Shown piece by piece: positions 8,448 through 16,584 of a stretch of DNA of 64,000 nucleotides. This DNA is from Bradyrhizobium sp. (GTDB lineage Bacteria > Pseudomonadota > Alphaproteobacteria > Rhizobiales > Beijerinckiaceae): NCBI GenBank assembly GCA_004799435.1, contig SSMV01000089.1:1-64000 (forward strand), read 5' to 3'. Every line of letters starts with the position of its first letter. Positions within the stretch are counted from its first letter, which is position 1. The notes below the pieces were generated by a model. It did no database searches. It was not told the DNA's origin and was given only the letters and a program-made list of their open reading frames with translations. A program made the translations under genes and the position numbers.

Positions 8448-8469
8448 TCAGCGCCTGTGATCGATTAGA

Positions 8470-9633
8470 ATGAAGATCGTCGAACGGCAGATTACCCGAT
8501 TCCAGTTCGCCCGCGACAGAGTGATCGGCGACAGCCAGGTGCGCGCGGAAAGCGTCAATGTCGCCGCCCTGGAGTTGATCGACGACAGCGGCAATAGCGG
8601 ACTGGGCTTCATCCAGAGCCTGTTTCGCCCTTTGCCCGACGTCAGCGAAATCGACCGGCTCTTCGCCGACGAGGCTTGGCCGGACCTGCTGGACCAGACG
8701 CCGATCGGTCTGGTCCATCGGGTGGGTCGCCCGCGCGGCGGCAATCAGCGCCCCTACAGTCTGCCCTTCGAGGAAGCCATTCAGACGGCGCTCTGGGATC
8801 TCGCCGCCAAGCAGGCCCAGTTGCCGCTCCATCGCTTGCTGGGCGGGCGTCGCGATCGCGTGCGCGCCTATGCCTCGGGCCTCGATTTCCACCTCAGCGA
8901 TCACGACTTCGCCGAGCTCTTTGGCCATGCCGATTCGATCGGCTACAGCGCATTCAAGATCAAGGTCGGCCACGCCGATTTTGATCGCGACCTCCATCGC
9001 CTCGCGCTGTTGCACAAATCGGTGCGCGCCAATCCGCTGATTATGATCGACGCCAACGAGGCGTGGGGAAGCAAAGAGGCGCTGGTAAAGCTGACCGCGA
9101 TCCGCGAAGCCGGGTTCAAGATTCACTGGGTCGAGGATCCCATACTGCGCGATGATTTCGCCGGCCTGCGGGAATTGCGCCGCGGCGCGACCTGGACGCT
9201 CATCAATTCCGGCGAATATCTCGACGCCGCCGGCAAGCGCCGCCTGATGCTGGCTGGCGGGACCGACATTTTGAACGTCCATGGCTTCGTGACCGACACG
9301 ATGCGGATCGGATGGTTGGCGGCCGAACTCGGCGTGCCGGTCAGTCTCGGCAACACGTTCCTTGAATTCGGCGTGAACATGGCTTGCGCGCTGCCCGAGG
9401 TCGAATGGCTCGAATATTCGTTCCAGAATTTCGACCATCTCGTCGAACAGCCGATCAGAATCCGCGACGGCTGGGCCTATGCGCCCGACCGGCCCGGACA
9501 TGGGCTGACGCTTTCGCAAAGCGCGCGCCGCCAATGGTCGCGCCCAAGGATTGCGTCCGACTCCGAGCTTGGCCCGGCGCCGACCAATCCACGGCTCGCG
9601 CGCGCCAATGTCAGCGCGACGAAAGCCGGGTGA
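8470..9633 (+). CDS. Enolase-superfamily (MR/MLE-type) enzyme, probable sugar-acid dehydratase or isomerase
   Basis: A 387-residue member of the mandelate racemase/muconate-lactonising group. Landmarks: K163-x-K165 (catalytic base), and metal ligands D194 (DANEAW), E222 (VEDP) and E249 (SGEY). By eye, the position of the mandelate racemase His297 base reads asparagine (N295 in SLGNTFLE), and the partner Asp270 position reads histidine (H271). Family members abstract an alpha-proton from an acid sugar, usually causing dehydration. The substrate is unknown. It heads a set of same-strand genes for a CUT1 sugar transporter and is divergent from a GntR regulator. ATG 8470 has only a weak ribosome site. 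Confidence 0.82.
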   Translation: MKIVERQITRFQFARDRVIGDSQVRAESVNVAALELIDDSGNSGLGFIQSLFRPLPDVSEIDRLFADEAWPDLLDQTPIGLVHRVGRPRGGNQRPYSLPFEEAIQTALWDLAAKQAQLPLHRLLGGRRDRVRAYASGLDFHLSDHDFAELFGHADSIGYSAFKIKVGHADFDRDLHRLALLHKSVRANPLIMIDANEAWGSKEALVKLTAIREAGFKIHWVEDPILRDDFAGLRELRRGATWTLINSGEYLDAAGKRRLMLAGGTDILNVHGFVTDTMRIGWLAAELGVPVSLGNTFLEFGVNMACALPEVEWLEYSFQNFDHLVEQPIRIRDGWAYAPDRPGHGLTLSQSARRQWSRPRIASDSELGPAPTNPRLARANVSATKAG

Positions 9634-9660
9634 ACGATGACCAAAAGGGAGGAACGATCC

Positions 9661-10959
9661 ATGACAAAGTTGAGTGTTTCGAACGTGGCGAGTGTGATTG
9701 CTTTCGCCGTTGCGGCGTTCGGCGCGTCGCCGTCTTTCGCTGCAGACAAGGTCACCTTGACCTATCTCGCCGATCCCAACTGGGTGAAGGCCCCGGAAAA
9801 GGAACTCGCAAAGAAGTTCGAGGAGAAAACCGGCATCGCCATCGACTTTCAGCTGGTTCCGTCCGACCAATTTTTCAATGTGCTCAAGACGAAGCTGAAT
9901 TCGGGCGAGGCGCCCGATCTCTTCGGCGGACAAAGCGGCGTCACCGATCTTTCGGTCAATTATAATGTCGAAAAGAACGCGGTCGATCTTTCAAGCGAAC
10001 CCTGGGCGAAGCTCGAAGAGCCGCTGGTCGCCGCCCAGTCGACCGTGAATGGCAAGCTCTACGGCCTCACCTATTGGGACACGCTCGGCTACGTCTGGGT
10101 CGTGAATTACAACAAGAAAATCTTCGCCGATAACAATCTGAAAGTGCCGACGAATTATGCGGAGTTCAAAGCCGATTGCCAGGCTCTCCTCAAAGCCGGC
10201 ATTCAGCCGCTCTACGAACCGGCTTCGGACGGCTGGCATCACGTCCTGTGGTTTCCGGAAATGGGGCCCCGCTTTGAACAGGCGAGTCCCGGTCTGGCGG
10301 ACAAGCTAAACGCCAACAAGGCGACATTCGCCGGCACCGATGCGATGACGACCGATCTGAAGGAGCTGAAAGAGATGTACGATCTCGGCTTCTTCGGGCC
10401 GGACACGCTCTCGGACGCTTGGGCGAACCGCACCAAGGCTTTGGCCGGTGGCAAGATCGCAATGATCCTAGCGACGAGTTCCTACCCGGTCGAACTCTCG
10501 AAGGACAATCCCGAAGTGAAGCCGGATGACTACGGCGTGTTCGTCATCCCGCTTGCTGACAACCAGCTTCTCAACGTCAACCCCGCGGGGCCGACACATT
10601 TCATTTCGGCCACCTCGAAGCACATCGAAGACGCCAAGAAATATCTGAACTTTCTCGTGCAGCCGGAAAACCTCCAATATTATCTCGACAACGAACCGGC
10701 TTTTCTCACGCTGCCTTTCCCCGGCGTCAAGGACAAGTACTCGCCGTCGGTGAAGGCTTTCATGGACGCGCATGAGAAGGCGCGCGGCATCGTTTACCAG
10801 ACCGAGGTTAAATACGTGAACTCGCAATGGATGGACATTGGCAAAGATATTACGGCCATGTTCACCGGCGCGGAGACGCCGCAAGACGTCTTGAAAAACG
10901 TCGACAAGCGACGCGCCGATTTTGCCGCTGCCGCGAAGGACCCGGCGTGGAAGCAATAA
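9661..10959 (+). CDS. Sugar ABC transporter substrate-binding protein (CUT1, SBP family 1)
   Basis: A 432-residue periplasmic binding protein with a Sec signal peptide ending near SFAA (about residue 24) and no lipobox, so it is probably soluble. The body (KVTLTYLADPNW, KLYGLTYWDTLGYVWVVNY) is typical of extracellular solute-binding protein family 1, which captures oligosaccharides or sugar derivatives for CUT1 transporters. ATG 9661 follows GGGAGG; an upstream in-frame ATG at 9637 lacks a good ribosome site. It lies 27 bases after the enolase-family gene and before two permeases, from which it is separated by an intrinsic terminator. Confidence 0.92.
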   Translation: MTKLSVSNVASVIAFAVAAFGASPSFAADKVTLTYLADPNWVKAPEKELAKKFEEKTGIAIDFQLVPSDQFFNVLKTKLNSGEAPDLFGGQSGVTDLSVNYNVEKNAVDLSSEPWAKLEEPLVAAQSTVNGKLYGLTYWDTLGYVWVVNYNKKIFADNNLKVPTNYAEFKADCQALLKAGIQPLYEPASDGWHHVLWFPEMGPRFEQASPGLADKLNANKATFAGTDAMTTDLKELKEMYDLGFFGPDTLSDAWANRTKALAGGKIAMILATSSYPVELSKDNPEVKPDDYGVFVIPLADNQLLNVNPAGPTHFISATSKHIEDAKKYLNFLVQPENLQYYLDNEPAFLTLPFPGVKDKYSPSVKAFMDAHEKARGIVYQTEVKYVNSQWMDIGKDITAMFTGAETPQDVLKNVDKRRADFAAAAKDPAWKQ

Positions 10960-10988
10960 GTTTCGTCATCGCGCGCCGAAACGACGCA

Positions 10989-11025
10989 GGCCCCAATCCC
11001 TCGGGATTGGGGCCCCTCATTTTTT
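10989..11025 (+). terminator. Intrinsic terminator between binding-protein and permease genes
   Basis: A GC-rich stem ggccccaatccc / gggattggggcc is followed closely by a run of six T (11020-11025). It lies in the 75-base gap between the solute-binding-protein gene and the first permease gene. In ABC operons such a structure lets most transcripts stop after the binding protein, giving it a higher level than the membrane parts. Confidence 0.82.
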
Positions 11026-11034
11026 GAAGCAACT

Positions 11035-11913
11035 ATGCATCTCAAGTCCCGTTACCCGCAAGCCTTCGCCTGGCCGGCTCTGTTTCTCTTCACGGCCTTC
11101 TTCATTCTGCCGAGCTTGAGCGGGATATATTTCGCGTTCACCGATTGGAGCAGCTTTTCAGACGAAGTGAATTTCGTGGGGTTCAAAAATTTTCATCGGC
11201 TCTTCTCGGCAGACGAGCACTATTTCGATTATTTTTGGAACACCTTCGTGTTCACCGTTGTCACTATCGTTTTGAAAACGATTTTCGGCCTCGGGCTTGC
11301 GCTGCTGCTGGACAAGGGCGTCAGGAGCTTTGTCAATCTGTATCGCGCGCTGATTTATGTGCCGGTCGTTCTGCCGATGCTCGTCGTCGGATTGATTTTC
11401 CGCTCGATCCTGCATCCCTCGCAGGGCCTGTTGAATGTTTCGTTGCGATCGGTTGGCCTTGGGTCACTCGCGTTTCGCTGGCTGACCGATCCGCATTTGG
11501 CTCTCTACTCGATCATGGTGATCGATACCTGGAAGGGTGTCGGCTATATCATGGTCATCCTGCTGGCCGGCCTTCAGACAATCCCGCGAGAATATTACGA
11601 GGCCGCAGAGGTCGACGGCGCCGGTGCATGGGCGCGCTTCTGGCACATCACTCTGCCCATGCTTGCGCCGGCGATCATGATCGTCACCGTCCTCAATGTC
11701 CTCTATGGGCTGCGCGTCTTCGACATCGTCTACGCCACCACCAATGGGGGCCCGGGCTACGCCAGCGAGGTCGTGATGACGGGAATATTCAAAGCGTTTT
11801 CGCAAGGTCAATACGGTTTGGGCACCGCCCTCTCGACTGTTCTCTTCGCGATTCTGCTTGTCGTGGGCTATGGCGTTATCCGGCTTCTCGAACGCCCGAC
11901 CGAAGGAGGTTGA
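11035..11913 (+). CDS. Sugar ABC transporter permease (MalF/UgpA-type)
   Basis: A 292-residue inner-membrane protein with about six transmembrane segments, starting with ALFLFTAFFILPSLSG. The cytoplasmic EAA loop that contacts the ATPase is visible as YYEAAEVDGAGAWARFWHITLP near residue 183. Together with the next gene it forms the membrane channel of a CUT1 carbohydrate importer. It follows the binding-protein gene after an intrinsic terminator and ends with a ribosome site (AAGGAGG) for the next permease inside its own last codons. Confidence 0.92.
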   Translation: MHLKSRYPQAFAWPALFLFTAFFILPSLSGIYFAFTDWSSFSDEVNFVGFKNFHRLFSADEHYFDYFWNTFVFTVVTIVLKTIFGLGLALLLDKGVRSFVNLYRALIYVPVVLPMLVVGLIFRSILHPSQGLLNVSLRSVGLGSLAFRWLTDPHLALYSIMVIDTWKGVGYIMVILLAGLQTIPREYYEAAEVDGAGAWARFWHITLPMLAPAIMIVTVLNVLYGLRVFDIVYATTNGGPGYASEVVMTGIFKAFSQGQYGLGTALSTVLFAILLVVGYGVIRLLERPTEGG

Positions 11914-11915
11914 TC

Positions 11916-12746
11916 CTGTCCGTCATCAAGCACAAGAAGACGGTATTCGCAGCAGGGCATCTGGCGGCGGTCTTTGCCAGCCTGCTTACGCTGACGCCCG
12001 TCTATCTCGTCTGCGTCAATGCGCTGAAATCCGAATCCGAGTCGGCGGCCATGGCGCCGAGCCTGCCCAGCCAATTGCATTTCGAGAATTTCGCCACCGT
12101 GATCGAGAGAGGCAAGCTCGTCACGAGCTTCTTCAATAGCGTTCTCTATGCCGGGTCCTCCGCGGCGCTTGCGACTTTCTTCGCGGCCCTCGCCGCGTTC
12201 GTCCTTTCGCGGCGCCGCTCGCGCATGAACCGGGCCATCTATTTTTTCCTGATCATGGGAATCGCGCTTCCGATCAATTTTTTCACGCTGACGAAGATCA
12301 TGCAGGTCGCGCACCTGATCAACACCAAGCCAGGCATCATCATTCTCTACGCGACGCTGCAGATTCCCTTTGCGATCTTCCTTATTTACGGCTTCATCGA
12401 ATCGATCCCGCGCGACCTTGACGACGCAGCAACGATCGATGGCTGCGGTCCGGTAAAAATGTTCTTCTTCGTCGTCGCGCCTCTGTTGACGCCGGTGCTG
12501 GTGACGACTTTCATCCTCAGTTTCCTCAACACTTGGAACGACTTCATCATGCCGCTCTACTACCTCGACAGCAGCGAGAATTGGCCGATGACGCTCGCCG
12601 TCTATAATTTCTTCGGCCAATACAAGCAGAGTTGGAACCTCGTCTCCGCCGATATCCTGCTGACGATTGCGCCGGTGCTGATTGTCTATCTCGTGGGCCA
12701 ACGCTTCATCCTCAGTGGGATGACCAGCGGTGCGGTGAAGGGCTAA
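11916..12746 (+). CDS. Sugar ABC transporter permease (MalG/UgpE-type), non-ATG start
   Basis: The second permease of the CUT1 transporter, about 276 residues with six membrane segments and the EAA loop DDAATIDGCGPVKMFFFVVAPLL. No ATG or GTG exists near the expected start. A strong AAGGAGG (11903-11909) is followed six bases later by CTG (11916), the choice made here; TTG 11910 is the alternative but overlaps the ribosome site's end. The frame is open far upstream only as a shadow of the preceding permease. It is 3 bases from the ATPase gene start, so translation is probably coupled. Confidence 0.85.
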   Translation: MSVIKHKKTVFAAGHLAAVFASLLTLTPVYLVCVNALKSESESAAMAPSLPSQLHFENFATVIERGKLVTSFFNSVLYAGSSAALATFFAALAAFVLSRRRSRMNRAIYFFLIMGIALPINFFTLTKIMQVAHLINTKPGIIILYATLQIPFAIFLIYGFIESIPRDLDDAATIDGCGPVKMFFFVVAPLLTPVLVTTFILSFLNTWNDFIMPLYYLDSSENWPMTLAVYNFFGQYKQSWNLVSADILLTIAPVLIVYLVGQRFILSGMTSGAVKG

Positions 12747-12749
12747 GTC

Positions 12750-13805
12750 GTGGCGCGCGTCGCACTCAAAAACGTCAGTAAGAGTTTCGGAACGACCGAG
12801 GTCATTCATGACGTAAGCTTGTCGCTGGACGACGGGGAATTCGCGGTGTTTGTCGGCCCTTCGGGCTGCGGAAAGTCGACGCTGTTGCGGATGATCGCGG
12901 GGCTTGAGGAGGTTTCAAGCGGCGCCATTGAAATTGCCGGAGTCGATGTCACCCGGGAGCGCGCCGCAGACCGCGGCATCGCAATGGTGTTTCAGTCCTA
13001 CGCGTTATATCCGCACATGACAGTAGCGAAAAATATGAGTTTCGGCCTGCGCGTCGCCCGCCGGCCGCGCGCCGAAATCCAGGAGAAGCTAACCCGCGCC
13101 GCGAAGATTCTTCGCCTCGAGGATTTGCTGGAACGCAAGCCCTCGCAGCTCTCCGGGGGCCAACGCCAGCGAGTCGCTATCGGGCGAGCCATCGTACGCG
13201 ATCCCAAGGTGTTTCTGTTCGACGAACCGCTCAGCAATCTTGACGCCGAACTGCGCGTTCAGATGCGCGTCGAAATCGGCCAACTGCATCAGGTCTTGGG
13301 CAGTACAATGATCTACGTCACTCATGATCAGGTCGAGGCGATGACCATGGCTGACAGGATCGTCGTATTGCGCGCCGGGCGCGTCGAACAGGTGGGCAAG
13401 CCACTGGACTTGTATGGCGATCCGGTCAACGCGTTCGTCGCCGGGTTCATCGGGTCTCCACGCATGAATTTTCTCTCCGGAGTCGTCGCCGACTCCGGGC
13501 GGATCAAGCTCCGCGGCCTCGAAATTACGCCATCCATCTCCGCCCTCCTCGCGCCAGGTCGGAAAATCCAGGTTGGAATTCGTCCCGAGCATTTCGACGC
13601 GGCGGATGGATATGAACTGGGGGCCACCGTCGACATGGTCGAGGCCTTGGGTGCGACCTCATTTGTTTACGCGACAGCAGAGAGCGGCGACCGGATTGTC
13701 GCCGAACGCCGCGGCCCTCTGCCAAAGATCGGCGACGCGGTGAAGTTGCGTTTTGAGCCAAGCGCGATCCGCCTCTTTAGCGAGAGTGGCGAGCGACTTC
13801 GGTGA
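12750..13805 (+). CDS. Sugar ABC transporter ATP-binding protein (MsmK/UgpC/MalK-type)
   Basis: A 351-residue ATPase with Walker A GPSGCGKST, signature LSGGQRQRVAIGRA, Walker B VFLFDEPLSNLD and the switch histidine in YVTHDQVEAMT. The C-terminal third is a TOBE-type regulatory domain (IRPEHFDA, VEALGATSFVYA), as in MalK-like subunits that power CUT1 importers. It starts with GTG three bases after the second permease. Its stop codon overlaps the GTG of the decayed rhaM copy by four bases, the arrangement expected of an operon partner. Confidence 0.94.
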   Translation: MARVALKNVSKSFGTTEVIHDVSLSLDDGEFAVFVGPSGCGKSTLLRMIAGLEEVSSGAIEIAGVDVTRERAADRGIAMVFQSYALYPHMTVAKNMSFGLRVARRPRAEIQEKLTRAAKILRLEDLLERKPSQLSGGQRQRVAIGRAIVRDPKVFLFDEPLSNLDAELRVQMRVEIGQLHQVLGSTMIYVTHDQVEAMTMADRIVVLRAGRVEQVGKPLDLYGDPVNAFVAGFIGSPRMNFLSGVVADSGRIKLRGLEITPSISALLAPGRKIQVGIRPEHFDAADGYELGATVDMVEALGATSFVYATAESGDRIVAERRGPLPKIGDAVKLRFEPSAIRLFSESGERLR

Positions 13806-13966
13806 AGCGCCGGCGCATGGGCATGACGATCGCGGTTCGGCCAGGGAAGCTTGCGCTTTACAAAAAGCTGCACGCCGAGCCGTCGCCCGAAATGAATGCG
13901 GCCCTGTCGGCGGCACATAGCCAGAACGACTCGATCCTTCTGCGCGAGCCCGACCCTGGCGATTGA
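13802..13966 (+). pseudogene. Truncated second copy of L-rhamnose mutarotase gene
   Basis: A 54-codon frame beginning GTG 13802 translates to a clear homologue of the first half of the rhaM at 7321. It shares RMGM, ALYKKLHAEP and NAALSAAH, and two exact DNA blocks (20 bases gcgctttacaaaaagctgca apart from the last base pattern of each copy, and gcggccctgtcggcggc). It stops after LREPD, losing the second half of the fold. Conserved residues are also changed: WPE to SPE and HNY to QND. Its GTG overlaps the ATPase stop codon, so it was once a coupled operon gene. The convergent glycosyltransferase gene ends 8 bases further on. Confidence 0.82.
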
Positions 13967-13973
13967 ATTGGGC

Positions 13974-15020
13974 CTAAAGCGCGCAGAGCGCAGAATCGCG
14001 CAGGCGGCGAATGCGGCCGCGCGCCGAGCGCATAAGATTGTAACCGGACGGCAGCGGTGGAAACGCGGGTCGGCCTGTCTGTAAGAAGACGTCGGCGAAG
14101 GTTCGCATGACATTTGCCGGCGCGAAGGGCGCGATCCGCGCCCGCCATCTGCCGCCCCAGTCGCGCCGCTCGAGCGCGCAGAGCTTTTCCGTCAGATCGA
14201 CGCTTGTGCGGTAGATGAAAGCCGGGTCGTCGACTAGCGTCAGGTGATTGCGATCGCGTCCGCCCGCCCATACCAGCGACGGTCTGTCCAGCGCGAGGAA
14301 TTCGGCCAGCGCCAGGCCGAAATTCTCGCCGACCCGCCGCCCATTGAGTCCGACGTCGCAGGAGGAGATGAAATCGACGACGCCTTGCCGGTCCGGCGTC
14401 GTCGGCAGGTGGACGATCCGCCCATGATTGCTGAAGCGCGTCGTGTTGAGGAGCAGCACCCAGAGATCCTTGCGTCGCTCCAGCGCCGCCTCGATCGCTC
14501 TCGGCAGGAATGGGATGTTGAACTGGTCGGGCGCGCCATGCCGGCCGACGACCATCGCCTCGGCGGGGATGCCGAGTTGCGCGCGCAGGTTGGCGCGCGG
14601 CTGCGGCGGATCGACGATCAAGGGCACGGCGGGATAGCGCCCGCCCGTCATCATCTCGGCGACCGACTGCGAAATATAGGCGTAGGCGTCGCCATGCGGA
14701 TTGAAGAAATTGAAGACCTCATGGACCGCGGTGCGGCAGGAGCGCGCGACGCGCGCGTCGCGCCGCCGCGTCTTGAGGAAATAGGCGGTGTCGATGCGCT
14801 GCCCTTCGATCAGGCGCTGCATCTCCGCTTCGCTTTCATAGGCGAAAGTCGGAAAGGCGTCGGCGAAACGCTTGAGATGCGCCGCTTCCGGCGGGACGCT
14901 GACGTCATGCAGGATCACCGGCTCGAGGCCGAGCGCAGCGCGGCCATGCCAGGCGTAATCATACATCGCCACCGCGACGCCGCGCTCGTTGATCCGGCCG
15001 CCGTCGAAACTCACCCGCAT
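13974..15020 (-). CDS. Glycosyltransferase-like protein (GT-B type, uncertain)
   Basis: A 348-residue protein without membrane segments. The second half looks like a GT-B nucleotide-sugar-binding domain: AMVVGRHGAPDQFNIPF, LWVLLLNTTRF and FISSCDVGLNGRRVGENFGLALAEFLAL, which resembles the acidic EFGxxxxEA element of GT4 enzymes. The first half (MRVSFDGGRINERGVAVAMYDYA) is consistent with a receptor-binding Rossmann domain. Acceptor and donor are unknown, and no other polysaccharide genes surround it. ATG 15020 is used; the frame is open to 15098 upstream but with an implausible N-terminus. Confidence 0.68.
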   Translation of the reverse strand: MRVSFDGGRINERGVAVAMYDYAWHGRAALGLEPVILHDVSVPPEAAHLKRFADAFPTFAYESEAEMQRLIEGQRIDTAYFLKTRRRDARVARSCRTAVHEVFNFFNPHGDAYAYISQSVAEMMTGGRYPAVPLIVDPPQPRANLRAQLGIPAEAMVVGRHGAPDQFNIPFLPRAIEAALERRKDLWVLLLNTTRFSNHGRIVHLPTTPDRQGVVDFISSCDVGLNGRRVGENFGLALAEFLALDRPSLVWAGGRDRNHLTLVDDPAFIYRTSVDLTEKLCALERRDWGGRWRARIAPFAPANVMRTFADVFLQTGRPAFPPLPSGYNLMRSARGRIRRLRDSALCAL

Positions 15021-15198
15021 GCCAGGATTTCCCCATTGGCTCGCGCAGCACCTAGCCGATTTCACCGGCGCTTCACAGCGCCCAAGCATCGCCGCCATGC
15101 GTCGCCACGCGTATCGCCCTTGACCGGCCGCGCCCGGATAGTCTTGATGCCCTCACGTTTGACGGGCCGGAGCGGCGCCCCATGAAAGGGAGGGACGC

Positions 15199-15816
15199 AT
15201 GTCAGTCTCTTCGTTGATTCTGTTTGCGGCGGTCTATTTCGCCGCGGCGGCGACGCCGGGGCCGGGGATCGCCGCGCTCATCGCGCGCGTCGTCGGCCAT
15301 GGGCTGGCCGGCGTCGGCCCGTTCATCCTCGGCTATGTGGCGGGCGATCTGATCTGGCTGGCGGTCGCCGCAACCGGGCTCGCCGCGCTGGCCCATGTCT
15401 TCGCCGGCGCGTTTCTCGCCCTCAAATTGGCCGGGGCCGCCTATCTCCTGTTCATCGCCTGGGGCATGGCGCGCGCCTCTTTCGTCGCCGGCGACGAGAC
15501 GGTTGCGCCGCCGCCGGCGACGCGCGGCTGGCGCGCCTTTCTGGGCTCGCTGTCGCTGACGCTCGGCAATCCCAAGGTGATCGTCTTTTTTCTGTCGATC
15601 ATGCCGCTGACCATCGATCTCAAATCGATGACGCCGATGGCCTTTCTCGCCATCGCGGCGGTCGCGGTCCCGGTGCTTGGCCTGACGCTCGCGACTTACG
15701 CGCTGGTCGCCGACCGCGCTCGCGCGCTGCTGGTCTCCGGCCGGGCGCGCCGCCTGGCGCAGCGCGCGGGGGCGGGGGTTATCGCCAGCGTCGCGGTGGG
15801 GATCGCGGCGCGCTAA
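15199..15816 (+). CDS. LysE-family translocator
   Basis: A 205-residue inner-membrane protein with about six hydrophobic segments. The LysE/RhtB signature TPGPG lies after the first segment and NPKVIVFFLSIMP in the middle. These exporters remove amino acids or similar small metabolites from the cytosol, driven by the proton gradient. The ATG follows AAGGGAGGG. It stands upstream of the aldolase/kinase pair, with a second LysE-type gene just downstream of that pair. Confidence 0.9.
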   Translation: MSVSSLILFAAVYFAAAATPGPGIAALIARVVGHGLAGVGPFILGYVAGDLIWLAVAATGLAALAHVFAGAFLALKLAGAAYLLFIAWGMARASFVAGDETVAPPPATRGWRAFLGSLSLTLGNPKVIVFFLSIMPLTIDLKSMTPMAFLAIAAVAVPVLGLTLATYALVADRARALLVSGRARRLAQRAGAGVIASVAVGIAAR

Positions 15817-15911
15817 CAAGGGCCATAATCTCGGCCATGGACGACGTGCCCGGCATCGGCTAAGCGTCGGGGAAATCTGGCGCTAACATGCCAGTGAGGA
15901 AGGAAACAAAA

Positions 15912-16583
15912 ATGGCTGTCGACCGCCTGACCGTGCTCGCCGCGATGATCGATCAGGGCGTCATCCCGGTCTTCTACCACCAGGACGTCGAGGTCTGCCG
16001 GCAGGTCATTCAGGCCTGCGCCAATGGCGGCGCCAAATGCATCGAATTCACCAATCGCGGCGAATTCGCCGCGCATGCCTTTTACGAAGTGACGCGTCAC
16101 TTCGCCAAGGCCGATCCGAGCGTGATCATGGGCGTCGGCTCGATCGTCGACGCGCCGACCGCCGGTCTCTTCATCGCCAATGGCGCGAAATTCGTCGTCG
16201 GACCGCTGCTCAACGCGGACGTCGCCAAGCTCTGCAATCGTCGCAAGATCGCCTATAGCCCGGGCTGCGGCTCGGCCAGCGAGATCGGCTATGCCGAGGA
16301 ACTCGGCTGCGAGATCGTCAAAGTCTTCCCCGGCGGCTCGGTCGGCGGCCCGGAATTCGTCAAGGCGATGCTCGGACCCTGTCCCTGGACGCGCATCATG
16401 CCGACCGGCGGCGTCGACGCGACCGAAGAATCGCTGACCAAATGGTTCAAGGCCGGCGTCTCCTGCGTCGGCATCGGCTCGAACCTGATCACCAAGGAAT
16501 TGCTCGACGCCAAGGACTATGCCGGCGTGGAGAAAAAGGTCGCCGCGACCATCGCGCTGATTCGCAAAATCAGGGGCAAGTGA
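15912..16583 (+). CDS. eda: KDPG/KHG aldolase (2-dehydro-3-deoxy-6-phosphogluconate aldolase)
   Basis: A 223-residue class I aldolase that cleaves 2-keto-3-deoxy-6-phosphogluconate into pyruvate and glyceraldehyde-3-phosphate (Entner-Doudoroff route), and often 4-hydroxy-2-oxoglutarate. The Schiff-base lysine is K137 in EIVKVFPG and the catalytic glutamate E45 in CIEFTNRG. The spacing PTGGVDATEES is the phosphate-binding strand. ATG 15912 is chosen because GAGGAAGGAA stands just before it; an upstream ATG at 15888 has none. One base separates it from the kinase gene, so the two form an operon turning 2-keto-3-deoxygluconate into central metabolites. Confidence 0.93.
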   Translation: MAVDRLTVLAAMIDQGVIPVFYHQDVEVCRQVIQACANGGAKCIEFTNRGEFAAHAFYEVTRHFAKADPSVIMGVGSIVDAPTAGLFIANGAKFVVGPLLNADVAKLCNRRKIAYSPGCGSASEIGYAEELGCEIVKVFPGGSVGGPEFVKAMLGPCPWTRIMPTGGVDATEESLTKWFKAGVSCVGIGSNLITKELLDAKDYAGVEKKVAATIALIRKIRGK

Positions 16584-16584
16584 G

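Noticed and set aside
8404..9933. Long N-terminal extension of the GntR gene
   Set aside because: The extra 500 codons are antisense to the enolase-family gene; GntR regulators begin at the winged helix.
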